Assembly: GCA_964432875.1 (NCBI GenBank)
Contig: CAYSPJ010000002.1
Location: 1-64,000 of the forward strand
Length of the DNA: 64,000 nt
Source: JACJYE01 sp964432875
Lineage (GTDB): Bacteria; Bacteroidota; Bacteroidia; Chitinophagales; Saprospiraceae
Direction of reading: 5' to 3'
Of this stretch, positions 50,040-58,739 are shown piece by piece (positions within the stretch are counted from its first letter, which is position 1; each line of letters begins with the position of its first letter). The notes under the pieces are model-generated. The model did not search any database and was not told where the DNA came from. It saw only the letters and a program-made list of their open reading frames with translations. The position numbers were made by a program, and so were the translations under genes.

Positions 50040-51686
50040 CTAGAATCGGGCAACCAGTCCAACCATAGCGTTGATGCCAAAAGTAGGGTAGCGGAACCAG
50101 CGTTGCCGCTGGTTGTTGGCCAGGTTGTTGATCTGGATAAAGCCGCCGATATTTTTGGTAAAGAAATAATCTGCCCCTACGCTGACGTCGAATAATGCAT
50201 TGAGGTTTTGAGCTTCGTTGTTTTCGTCCAGATACGGTACGCCATTTTCTAAGAAGAAGTCCCCCTTGAGGGTCAGCTTATTTTCCATAGTGGTATAACG
50301 GGCACCAACATTAACCGTCAGGGAGGGCAGATGCCAGGGTTTCTCCTGCCCTTGCAGCGAGAAGAAATTTTGGCTGACCGTGCCCGTCAGGTTAAAGCCC
50401 TCGAACAGGGGCATCTCCAGCGAGGCTTTGAAGTAAACAATATTGGCTGTATCGTAGAGCACATCAAAGCGAGGGATGCTATCATTGACATCAGGCAGGA
50501 GGAAAAGCGCCAGGTTGTCCACGGTTTTATAACCCACCTGCGCATCGTAGTTGATGCCCTGCACATTGCCTTTCACCCCGCCATAGTACTGGTAGTAACT
50601 GGTGTTGCGCACCCGGATGCGGGAAGAGATGAAGGGGTTGTAGTCGCTCAAAGTTCGGAAGTCATTCTTTTGCAGGGTACCGGTAGCGCCCACGTAAGCG
50701 CCGAGCACGCCTTCCAGGATGAGGGCATAAAGCTCTACATCGGGGAAGAAAGAGAATTGGTCGCGGTGTGAAGCGATATTGACGCCTACTTTAGCGGTAA
50801 AGCTACCACCGTGGTAAGTGTAATTGGGCCGCAGGAAGAAGTTATTGAGGCTTTGGTTGGCGGTATCTTTATAAGTCGTAAAGTCTGTTTCCAGATCAAT
50901 ATTGAGGGGGTGGCTGCCAGCGAACCACTTCGTGCCAGATAGCAGTAGGTTGAAGCCCCGTTCGCGTACGGCGTAGAAGTCGTTGAGCAGATAAGCTTTG
51001 AATCCGGCATGGTAATTGAAATCCGCCTCGGTGCGGGCGCCATTGAAGACACTAGCTTTGGCGTCGAAGATATTGAAGCGTTGGCGCACTTCTTCGGGCA
51101 GGAAAGAATAGCTGAGGTCCTTTTCTTCATTGAGGTCGTTGTAGCCGTAGAAGTGGTTGACATTGGAGGAATAGCCCAAGCCTCCATTGACCGAAAAGCC
51201 CTGGTCGAAGTGGTAAGTGCCGTCCAAGCCGCCGCCGGAATAAGAGAAGCTTTGATTTTCTACCCTGCGGTCGTTATTTGCCGAGTGGTGGCGGGCGGTA
51301 AGGCCAAGGGTGAAGTTCTCCAGGCTACTGATGTTGTAATAGCCGTCTCCCAGGATGGCTGCCGGGAAGCCCCCGCCCAGGCGGAGGTAGCCATTGTAGG
51401 TGTCGCCGTTTTCTTTGCTTGAAGGCATCGCCAGGGGGCGGATGCGTGGCGGCAAGTACTCCACTTCCATCGAACGGGCAGTAATGGCATAATCCAGGCG
51501 CTTAGTAGCTGTATCCAGGGGAGGCAGCACCGGAGCGACGCCGAAGCGCTCGGTGACCGCCAGGCGGGCGTCGAAGCTCTTGACGATATCTACTTCTCCG
51601 GCTTGTAAGCCAGGCTTTTGAGCCTGCAGGGCCAGGCTTCCGCAGCCAAGTAAGAGGATCAGGCCAATATTCTTGAAGGCTTTCAT
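50040..51686 (-). CDS. Outer-membrane beta-barrel protein paired with a TPR protein
   Basis: A 548-aa protein with a signal peptide (MKAFKNIGLILLLGCGSLALQ...) and many alternating aromatic strands (YLRLGGGFPAAILGDGYYN, VNHFYGYNDL and FFLRPNYTYHGG), ending in a terminal aromatic residue (VARF), as usual for outer-membrane barrels. The N-terminal ~90 residues are not barrel-like. It resembles TonB-dependent-receptor-like barrels without the plug. It directly follows the large TPR gene with a 51-61-base gap, forming an operon. A second in-frame start at 51695 is possible. Confidence 0.8.
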   Translation of the reverse strand: MKAFKNIGLILLLGCGSLALQAQKPGLQAGEVDIVKSFDARLAVTERFGVAPVLPPLDTATKRLDYAITARSMEVEYLPPRIRPLAMPSSKENGDTYNGYLRLGGGFPAAILGDGYYNISSLENFTLGLTARHHSANNDRRVENQSFSYSGGGLDGTYHFDQGFSVNGGLGYSSNVNHFYGYNDLNEEKDLSYSFLPEEVRQRFNIFDAKASVFNGARTEADFNYHAGFKAYLLNDFYAVRERGFNLLLSGTKWFAGSHPLNIDLETDFTTYKDTANQSLNNFFLRPNYTYHGGSFTAKVGVNIASHRDQFSFFPDVELYALILEGVLGAYVGATGTLQKNDFRTLSDYNPFISSRIRVRNTSYYQYYGGVKGNVQGINYDAQVGYKTVDNLALFLLPDVNDSIPRFDVLYDTANIVYFKASLEMPLFEGFNLTGTVSQNFFSLQGQEKPWHLPSLTVNVGARYTTMENKLTLKGDFFLENGVPYLDENNEAQNLNALFDVSVGADYFFTKNIGGFIQINNLANNQRQRWFRYPTFGINAMVGLVARF

Positions 51687-51746
51687 TATTGTCATTTTGT
51701 TTTTAACTTAAAAAAAAGACTGCTTCTAAGCAAAAAAGGCGCAGTG

Positions 51747-54700
51747 CTAATTACCGCCATTTTGCATTTCCAAGGTGCCGCCGCTGCGGTCGGTATCCAA
51801 TCGGCTGGAGCGGTTGATTTGGGCGTTGATTGCCGCTAGCTTGCGCTTGGCTTCGTCAATCAGCTCTTGATCACCGGTATAATTATTGAGCAATGCCTCC
51901 AGCGAGGCTCGGGCATTGAACAAGTCGCCTTTCTCCGATAAAATATCCGACAACAGGATAATGCTCTTGGCTACCCAGTAAGGATAGGCGGAGCTTTCGC
52001 GGTTGGCATTGATGCAGATTTTCTGGGCTTCTTCCAGGTTGCGGCGCAAGTAGAAGATATAAGCCCGCAGGTAGCGCGCCTCGGCCGTCTGCTCGTTATC
52101 GCTCAGGCGGATGACTTCGTTGAAAGCCGACATCGCGTTGTCGTAGTCCTTTTGGTCAAAGGCCATTTTTCCGAGGTAAAAATTGGCCGTGGCAATTTGC
52201 AGCTGTGAAGCGCTAGGGTTGGAGATCACCTTGCGGGCTTGTTCGAAGACCGCTTGGCTACGGTTGATGCGATAGGCGCTGCGCAGGCTCCCCAGTTGTG
52301 CCTCAAAACGTTGATCGGGAGAGGCAGCCGCAGCTTCTAGCTGGGTGTATAGCTCATAAGAGCGGGCAAAGTTCTGTTCATGGTTGTAAGCGATGATCGC
52401 CGCTTTCTCCAAGGCGCGGAGGTAATAAGAGCTCGGGCCCCGTTGCACCACCGCCTCGTAATCCTGGAATGCCTGGCTATACTGCCGCAGCACGCTATGG
52501 GATTCCCCCCGGTTGTACTGGGCCTGGAGGGTGTAATTGCCGCGCGGGAACTTGCGCAAGTATTCGGTATAAGCGGTTACAGCCCGCTCGTAATTAGCGT
52601 TTTCAAACTGCGATTCTGCAGCCCGGAAGTTGATGGAGTCACGCAGGCTGCTTTCTACGTTGCCGCGTACCGTTTCCAGGAACGTAAAGTAATTGTCGGC
52701 CTGCCCCAAGTCATCCACGTAAATTTCCTCCAGGGCTGCCAGGGCCAGGTTGGCCTCATTGGGGTCGGGGTTATTAGAGAAAACCTGTTTGTAGTAGGTA
52801 ATCGCCGCATCGACATTGCCTTGGTTATAACTGATCAGACCGAGGCGCACCAAGGCTTTAGGGATGAGGTCCGATTTGCCTTGATAACGGCGCAGCAATT
52901 CTTTAAGCGGCTCGAGAGCTTTGCTAAACTGGCCAATTTCCTGATAGGTAGTGCCCAATAGCAGTAGGGCATCGTCGGCATATTCCGAGTTGGGGTATTT
53001 CTTCTCAATCTCCTCCAGAGCCAGGATTTTATTGGAGGCACGCCCCAGGAGGCCTTCGATAATGGCTTTCTGGTAGAGCGCATAAACGAAGCCTTCGTAC
53101 TTTTTGTCAATCGCTGTATTGTAATATTCCACGGCTTTGGCATACTGGTTGCGCTTGAAGTAGCAATCGCCTGCTCGCAGGGTAGCGTCGCCCAATACCT
53201 GTTGTAAGACCTGTGTGTTGCGGATGAAAGGGCGGTTGCGTTCGATACCCCGCACCGCATCTTCAAAGAACCCCAGGGCCGTGGCATAGTTTTCTTGCTT
53301 GAGGTAGTTGTAGCCTTGCAAGTAGTTGGCCGTGAAGATAGAAGACTCATCGGGCAGATTGCTCATGGATTTAGCCAGCGTGAGGAATTGGCTGGCCAGT
53401 CGGATACTGGCATTGTAATCACCCTCACGGTGAGCGATATCAGCTTGCCAGTAAATTGCCAGGGCTCGGGTGCGGGCATCGATGGAATATTCCAGCGATT
53501 TCGCCAGCAGCTGTTTGGCTTTGGGCAGATCGTTGCTTTGCAGCAATTGTATGCCGCGCAGATAAGCCACTTGCTGGTGGGTCTCTTGTAGTTTAGGCGT
53601 TTTGTTGGGGATGCCATCCAGGATGTCGAGCGCCTGCTGGTAGTCGCGATAACTGAGGAATATCTCGCTCATCAGCGATTGGGCATCAACGTAGTATTTT
53701 GACGCGGGGCGAAGCTCTTTCAGTGCTGTAATGGCTTCGCGGGGGTCTTTAAGCTCGTAGGAAAGCTTGGCGTAATTCCACAGGGCCTCCTCCTGGACGC
53801 GGGCGTCGTAGGGCATGCGCCGGGCGGCACCAAACGCGGTACGGGCCGAAGCACGCTGGTTTTGGCGCAGGTAAGAATCGCCCAGGATGTACATAGCATT
53901 TTGGCCGATCTCGGAATCTACGGTCGATAGCTCCTGTAGGTATTGGATAGTCTTGGCGTAATTGCCAGTTTGGTAAAAGGTGAACCCCACCTGATAGAGC
54001 TCCTCTTCCCGCAGCTTGCTCGTGCGCTCAGCGTAATACTGCAGATGAGGCAGAGCTTTGGCGTAGTCTTTTTTCTCAAAATAAGATTGGCCGATCAGTT
54101 GGCGGATTTCCAGTTCATTGCGCAGGTCTGGATCCCTCAGGCGGGGCTCGGCATAAGCGATCAGCTCATCAAAGCGGCGTTCGGCAAAGTAGATTTGGGC
54201 CGTGTAGTAAGGTACGTGGCGCTTATAGCGGTTGTTGCGCTCCACCAGTTTAAACGCGGTGATGGCGTTGTCGTAGCTGCCTTCGAAGAAGTAGCAAAGC
54301 CCGAGGTAGTAATTGGCGGGGAAATAATATTCGCCATCAATATCTTTGATATCCCGGAAATTGTTTTTGGCTTTGGCAAAATCTTTGCGGATAAATTGGG
54401 AATAGCCCATCTTGAATTTCACTTCTGCACGCTGATCGCGGCTCATGCCGGCGGTAGGCACTTTGGAGAAATAATCGACGGCTTTCTCATATTGGCCGGC
54501 ATCATAATAGTAGTTGGCCACTTCAATGAGTGCCTGGCTAGCCATGGGGCTAGGTGAATACTTACGCACGAAGTCCAGGATGAGTTTTTCCCCATCGGGG
54601 GCACCCAGGCGTACGGCACAGCGAGCATAATTGAGCTCGGCTTTTACGCGCAGCAATTCGGCATCAGGTTCGTTGATGGGCCGCAGCAGAACCAGGGCGC

Positions 54701-54860
54701 GGCTGAATTCTTGTTGGGCCTTTGCCAATACGCCCTGCTCAAAAAGAGAAACGCCAGACTTATAAGCTTCGTGAGCTTCGGTATAAACCGTAGTCTGTTG
54801 GGCAGCGAGCGGGAGGATTGGGAGGCAGGCCAGTAACAGAAGGGCAATTCTTTTTAACAT
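51747..54860 (-). CDS. Large secreted TPR-repeat protein (1037 aa)
   Basis: A 1037-aa exported protein. After a signal peptide (about 1-20) almost the whole length is tetratricopeptide-like repeats, for example QYEKAVDYFSKVP, GSYDNAITAFKLVERNN, QYAKAVEYYNTAID, NYERAVTAYTEYL and DYDNAMSAFNEVI. TPR solenoids scaffold protein complexes, here in the periplasm or at the outer membrane. It is the first gene of a pair with an outer-membrane barrel, so the two probably form one envelope machine. The final 20 residues are polar and unstructured. Confidence 0.88.
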   Translation of the reverse strand: MLKRIALLLLACLPILPLAAQQTTVYTEAHEAYKSGVSLFEQGVLAKAQQEFSRALVLLRPINEPDAELLRVKAELNYARCAVRLGAPDGEKLILDFVRKYSPSPMASQALIEVANYYYDAGQYEKAVDYFSKVPTAGMSRDQRAEVKFKMGYSQFIRKDFAKAKNNFRDIKDIDGEYYFPANYYLGLCYFFEGSYDNAITAFKLVERNNRYKRHVPYYTAQIYFAERRFDELIAYAEPRLRDPDLRNELEIRQLIGQSYFEKKDYAKALPHLQYYAERTSKLREEELYQVGFTFYQTGNYAKTIQYLQELSTVDSEIGQNAMYILGDSYLRQNQRASARTAFGAARRMPYDARVQEEALWNYAKLSYELKDPREAITALKELRPASKYYVDAQSLMSEIFLSYRDYQQALDILDGIPNKTPKLQETHQQVAYLRGIQLLQSNDLPKAKQLLAKSLEYSIDARTRALAIYWQADIAHREGDYNASIRLASQFLTLAKSMSNLPDESSIFTANYLQGYNYLKQENYATALGFFEDAVRGIERNRPFIRNTQVLQQVLGDATLRAGDCYFKRNQYAKAVEYYNTAIDKKYEGFVYALYQKAIIEGLLGRASNKILALEEIEKKYPNSEYADDALLLLGTTYQEIGQFSKALEPLKELLRRYQGKSDLIPKALVRLGLISYNQGNVDAAITYYKQVFSNNPDPNEANLALAALEEIYVDDLGQADNYFTFLETVRGNVESSLRDSINFRAAESQFENANYERAVTAYTEYLRKFPRGNYTLQAQYNRGESHSVLRQYSQAFQDYEAVVQRGPSSYYLRALEKAAIIAYNHEQNFARSYELYTQLEAAAASPDQRFEAQLGSLRSAYRINRSQAVFEQARKVISNPSASQLQIATANFYLGKMAFDQKDYDNAMSAFNEVIRLSDNEQTAEARYLRAYIFYLRRNLEEAQKICINANRESSAYPYWVAKSIILLSDILSEKGDLFNARASLEALLNNYTGDQELIDEAKRKLAAINAQINRSSRLDTDRSGGTLEMQNGGN

Positions 54861-55010
54861 CGCAATGTTTTTTGATTTAAATCAAAAGCCTGAGGCCCAT
54901 ATACGGGCACCTGTGTTGAACGCAGGCTAGGCTGATAAGCGTATATTTATTGAGGCGATTTTTTCCGGAGCTAGTTGACAAGCAGCTTTGCATTGCAGCA
55001 AGCCGAAGCC

Positions 55011-56255
55011 TCAAGCATCGAAACCCAAAATCGTCTGTTCGATGATGCCGCAGCATTCGTGCAGCTGTTCTTCGGTCATCGTCAACGGGGGCGCAAAGCG
55101 GATGATGTTGCCGTGGGTGGGCTTGGCCAACAAGCCGTTTTCTGCCATTTTAAGGCAAATCTCCCAGGCGGTCTCGCTATCGGGCGTATCGTTGATGACC
55201 ACCGCATTGAGCAAGCCTTTGCCGCGCACCTGAGCGGCCAGGTCGCACTTGTCCACCAGGTTTTCTTGCATCCGGCGGCGGAAAATCTTCCCGAGGCGCT
55301 CGGCATTCTCCGCCAGTTTTTCATCCTGTACCACGCGCAAAGCCTCCATCGCTACGGCACAGCCCAGGGGGTTGCCGCCGAAAGTGGAGCCGTGTTGCCC
55401 AGGCTTCAGCCTAAGCATAATTTCATCGCGGGCCAAAACGGCAGATACGGGGAAAACGCCGCCCGAAATGGCTTTGCCCAAAACGAGGATGTCGGGCAAG
55501 AAGCCCTCATGTTGGCAAGCCAGCAACCTACCCGTTCGGGCGATGCCCGTCTGCACTTCATCAGCGATGAAGAGCACGTTGCGCTGGCGGCACAGCTCAT
55601 AAGCCTGGCGCAAGTAGCCTTCATCTGGCACGAAAACGCCTGCTTCGCCCTGAATGGGCTCCACCATGAAGCCAGCCACGCAAGGGTCTTCCAGGGCTTC
55701 TTCCAGTGCCTTCAGATTGTTGTAGGGTATAATGACATAGCCCGGCAGATAGGGGCCAAAGTTCCGGGTACTATTGCTATCAGTGGAGGATGAAATCGCG
55801 GCGATAGAGCGCCCCCAGAAGTTCCCTTCTACAAAGATGACCTTCGCCTGGTTGGTGGGTATGCCTTTAACTTCATAGCCCCATTTGCGGCAGAGCTTTA
55901 CTGCCGTCTCACAAGCTTCTACCCCCGTATTCATCGGCAAGACCCGGTCGTAGCCAAAATACTGAGTAATGAACTGCTCGAAAGGCCCGAGCATGTCATT
56001 GTAAAAAGCGCGGGAGGTCAGCGTCAGCCGCTGGGCTTGCTCCGTCAGCGCTTTAATGATACGAGGGTGGCAATGCCCTTGATTGACTGCCGAATAGGCC
56101 GCGAGAAAGTCGTAATAACGCTTCCCTTCCGCATCCCACAGGAAAACACCGCTCCCTCGCGACAACACCACGGGCAGCGGGTGGTAATTATGAGCGCCAT
56201 ACTGGCTCTCCATCTGCATTAATTCCTGGGATGTAAACATAGCTTCTTGTACCAT
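55011..56255 (-). CDS. rocD: Ornithine aminotransferase
   Basis: A 414-aa PLP-dependent class III aminotransferase that converts ornithine plus 2-oxoglutarate to glutamate semialdehyde. Family segments: HNYHPLPVVLSRGSGVFLWD, MNTGVEACETAVK for the phosphate site, EPIQGEAGV, FIADEVQTG with the PLP Asp, and LGKAISGGVFPVSA with the Schiff-base lysine. The first few codons may be replaced by an internal Met at 56240. It lies downstream of pncA with a heptamer array at their boundary. Confidence 0.94.
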   Translation of the reverse strand: MVQEAMFTSQELMQMESQYGAHNYHPLPVVLSRGSGVFLWDAEGKRYYDFLAAYSAVNQGHCHPRIIKALTEQAQRLTLTSRAFYNDMLGPFEQFITQYFGYDRVLPMNTGVEACETAVKLCRKWGYEVKGIPTNQAKVIFVEGNFWGRSIAAISSSTDSNSTRNFGPYLPGYVIIPYNNLKALEEALEDPCVAGFMVEPIQGEAGVFVPDEGYLRQAYELCRQRNVLFIADEVQTGIARTGRLLACQHEGFLPDILVLGKAISGGVFPVSAVLARDEIMLRLKPGQHGSTFGGNPLGCAVAMEALRVVQDEKLAENAERLGKIFRRRMQENLVDKCDLAAQVRGKGLLNAVVINDTPDSETAWEICLKMAENGLLAKPTHGNIIRFAPPLTMTEEQLHECCGIIEQTILGFDA

Positions 56256-56282
56256 AAGTTGTAGCTCTTTTATAAATTCGCT

Positions 56283-56328
56283 CCTTTAACCTTTAACCCT
56301 TAACCTTTAGCCTTTAGCCCTTAACCTT
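56283..56328 (-). repeat. Heptanucleotide array, word TTAAAGG, overlapping the pncA stop
   Basis: Plus-strand units in exact phase from 56283: CCTTTAA, CCTTTAA, CCCTTAA, CCTTTAG, CCTTTAG, CCCTTAA, then CCTT. The array encodes the last residues of PncA (KVKG) and its TAA stop (56314-56316), then runs into the rocD leader. Confidence 0.75.
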
Positions 56329-56937
56329 GATCCCCGCCGCCTCCACCACTACCGCCCCCTTAGCGACCATCTCCTCCACGGCGCGTTCCCCATCACCCTC
56401 TTGTAGGTTGACCGCGCGGCAGCCATCCAGGATGACATAGGTTTTAAAACCCTCTTCCAGTGCATCCAGCACCGAATATTTGACGCAGTAGTCCAGGGCC
56501 AGCCCCAGGATGTAAACCTCTTCGATGCCGCGCTGGCGCAGGTATTCCGCCAAGCCGGTAGACTTCCGCCTGCCGTTATCGTAGAAGCCGCTATAGCTGT
56601 CAATGGCTGGGTCGGTGCCTTTGACGAAGACTTTTTCAAACTTGGACGTATCCAATTCTTGTACAAACTCTGCCCCGAAGCTGCCTTGCACGCAGTGGAT
56701 GGGCCAGAGGATTTGTTCAAGCCCGTCTAGCATGATTTTACTGCCGGGGTAGCGCCAGGGGTGGTTGGCAGCAAAGCTGCCATGGGTTGCCGGGTGCCAG
56801 TCTTGCGTAGCCACTACCAGTTCGAACTTCTTCATCGCACGGTTAGCTACCGCCACTACTTGATCACCATCTTTGACTTCAAGTGCGCCGCCAGGGCAAA
56901 AGTCGTTTTGGATATCTATTACAATCAGTGCTCTCAT
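56314..56937 (-). CDS. pncA: Nicotinamidase
   Basis: A 207-aa isochorismatase-fold amidase converting nicotinamide to nicotinate for NAD salvage. The catalytic triad is visible: Asp in VIDIQNDFCPGG (about residue 7), Lys in FVKGTDP, and Cys in GLALDYCVKYS. Metal ligands are in TQDWHPATHGSF. An upstream in-frame ATG at 56946 is possible. It follows lolD by a few bases, so the two share an operon. The last four residues and the stop lie in a heptamer repeat. Confidence 0.94.
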   Translation of the reverse strand: MRALIVIDIQNDFCPGGALEVKDGDQVVAVANRAMKKFELVVATQDWHPATHGSFAANHPWRYPGSKIMLDGLEQILWPIHCVQGSFGAEFVQELDTSKFEKVFVKGTDPAIDSYSGFYDNGRRKSTGLAEYLRQRGIEEVYILGLALDYCVKYSVLDALEEGFKTYVILDGCRAVNLQEGDGERAVEEMVAKGAVVVEAAGIKVKG

Positions 56938-56951
56938 GGTTATCATTTCAT

Positions 56952-57602
56952 TCAGATAAGCCGGCCATCCTGCATTTCGAGGCGGCGGTCGCTCATCGCG
57001 GCTAGTTCTTGGTTGTGGGTTACGATGATGAAAGTTTGCTGTAAATCTCGGCGCAAGTTAAAGATCAATTGGTGTAATTCCTGCGAGGAGACGGAGTCCA
57101 GATTGCCGGAGGGCTCATCAGCAAAGACCACGGCGGGCTGGTTCATCAACGACCGGGCTACTGCCACGCGCTGCTGCTCGCCTCCCGACAGTTGAGAAGG
57201 CTTGTGGGTAAGGCGCTCAGACAGCCCCAAATAATCCAGAAGCTCTTTGGCCCGCTTGATAGCTTTGCTTTCCGGATGCCGGGCGATAAGCGCTGGGATA
57301 TAAGTATTTTCCAATGCGGTAAACTCGGGAAGCAAATGATGAAACTGAAAAATGAAGCCGATATTCTGGTTGCGGAAGGCCGCCAGTTTTTTATGCCCCA
57401 TTTGCAGCACATCTTCACCATTAATGTACAGCCGTCCGGTATCTGCCCGGTCTAGTGTGCCGAGGATGTGCAAAAGGGTGCTTTTGCCCGCGCCGGACTT
57501 GCCAACGATGGAAACGACTTCCCCTTTGCCTACTTCCAGTTCCACCCCCTTAAGCACCAGGAGTTGGCCAAATGATTTATGGATGTTATCTGCTTTGATC
57601 AC
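56952..57602 (-). CDS. lolD: ABC transporter ATP-binding protein, LolD-like
   Basis: A 216-aa ATPase. Walker A is GKSGAGKST (about 35-43), the signature motif is LSGGEQQR, Walker B is VVFADEP and the H-loop is VTHNQE. The LolD/MacB-type sequence suggests it powers lipoprotein release or a related envelope process with LolCE partners encoded elsewhere. The frame is open to 57710, but the start is taken as GTG at 57602 (VIKADNIHKSFG), which fits the family. Its stop is just upstream of pncA. Two CAAAGATA -7-like boxes lie 57626-57673 upstream (minus). Confidence 0.9.
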   Translation of the reverse strand: MIKADNIHKSFGQLLVLKGVELEVGKGEVVSIVGKSGAGKSTLLHILGTLDRADTGRLYINGEDVLQMGHKKLAAFRNQNIGFIFQFHHLLPEFTALENTYIPALIARHPESKAIKRAKELLDYLGLSERLTHKPSQLSGGEQQRVAVARSLMNQPAVVFADEPSGNLDSVSSQELHQLIFNLRRDLQQTFIIVTHNQELAAMSDRRLEMQDGRLI

Positions 57603-58044
57603 AAATGTCTGCTTTTTTCCGGGCCCAAAGATAGGCAATTGGCGGCATTCATGCCTTTCCAGGGGCAAAGATAAGGGAATTATAACGAAAACGAGGCACC
57701 ATGCCTGCAATCAATCATGTGGCTATACCCTCCATAGCCAAGCGCTTCAAGCTCTGCTTAAAAAAAGCCTCATGAAAACTCCTTCATGCAAAACATTTCC
57801 TTTGAGCCAGCGTTTTCACCATCGTTATTAGCATCCAAAAAACTGAAACAATCCCATGCTGACATTACTCATCCTCTCCGTGTTGTGGAGCAAGCGCCGG
57901 GCGTTGCGCGAGAAGCTCCAATTCATTACCAATGCCAAAGCACCGAAGCTCGGTATTTTCAGGCTAAAAAAAAATCCAGCTTTGTGACCAGTTTCACTAA
58001 CTCTCGCGCTACTGCTTTCTTGCTTTGTGCAAAATTTAGCAATC
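57603..58044. other. Intergenic region with a 43-codon ORF of doubtful status
   Basis: It separates divergently transcribed lolD and the small outer-membrane gene. Two minus-strand TATCTTTG boxes (57626-57633 and 57666-57673) face lolD; their -33 elements are weak. The only candidate gene is a plus-strand frame at 57856-57987 for 43 residues (MLTLLILSVLWSKRRALREK..., a hydrophobic start then basic residues), with no promoter seen. I would not call it a gene without homologues. Confidence 0.4.
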
Positions 58045-58578
58045 ATGTACAAAGCTATCCTTTCATTAAGCTTTCTGCTGTTCGTTAGTGCTTCAGCTCT
58101 GGGGCAGGCCCATGGCCCGCTTGACCATTCGGATAACCATCAGCCGCACTGGCGCGTTGCGCTGCTGCTAGGGCATACCTTTGTCCCAGCCGTGGGGGCC
58201 CAGTATTCAGCCATCCCTTCTTGGGGGCTGGACCTAGAATACTGGCACACTGCTAAATGGGGCATCGGGCTGCACAACGACATTGAACTGCAGTCTTTTA
58301 TCATCGAACAGGTAGGCAGGGAAGAACTCCTGGAACGAGAATACCCCCTGGTCTTAACCCTGGATGCCCTTTTCAAACCCTGGCGCGGACTGGTCCTCCA
58401 GTTTGGCCCGGGCATTGAATTGGAGCGCTCCGAACACTTCTATCTGCTGCGTATGGGGGTAGAATACGAGTTTGAATTTGGCCGGCACTGGGATGTAGCA
58501 CCTTCTATTTTTTACGATACTCGTCAAGAGGCTTTCGATACTTGGGCGATTACACTGGGGGTAGGGAAGAGGTTTTAG
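58045..58578 (+). CDS. Small predicted outer-membrane protein (177 aa)
   Basis: The signal peptide (about 1-21, ending near ASALGQA) is followed by a His/Asp-rich segment (HGPLDHSDNHQPHW) and then eight or so alternating aromatic strands, fitting a small outer-membrane barrel; the last residues are GKRF. Function is unknown; a role in metal or ligand handling is suggested only by the His-rich N terminus. It lies 161 bases upstream of a TonB-dependent receptor. Confidence 0.7.
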   Translation: MYKAILSLSFLLFVSASALGQAHGPLDHSDNHQPHWRVALLLGHTFVPAVGAQYSAIPSWGLDLEYWHTAKWGIGLHNDIELQSFIIEQVGREELLEREYPLVLTLDALFKPWRGLVLQFGPGIELERSEHFYLLRMGVEYEFEFGRHWDVAPSIFYDTRQEAFDTWAITLGVGKRF

Positions 58579-58639
58579 GGGTAAGTAGCGCCGGTTTTTA
58601 TAGTCCGAGTGCTTTACGAAGACAAAGTGGTCGCCAAAA

Positions 58640-58671
58640 TTTGGAAATGTGAAAAAAGTGTCGTAATATTG
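58640..58671 (+). promoter_or_regulatory. Promoter of the TonB-dependent receptor (TTTG-N20-TAATATTG)
   Basis: TTTG (58640-58643), exactly 20 bases, TAATATTG (58664-58671), one mismatch in the -7 box. It means the receptor can be transcribed separately from the small gene upstream. Confidence 0.65.
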
Positions 58672-58739
58672 AACGTACATCTAGCCCTGTGTTTTCGGCT
58701 CTTCTGGTAGGTTGAAGTGGTTCATAAAACAACCCCGAC

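Noticed and set aside
57856..57987. 43-codon ORF as a gene
   Set aside because: No promoter and no recognisable family; mentioned only as doubtful.
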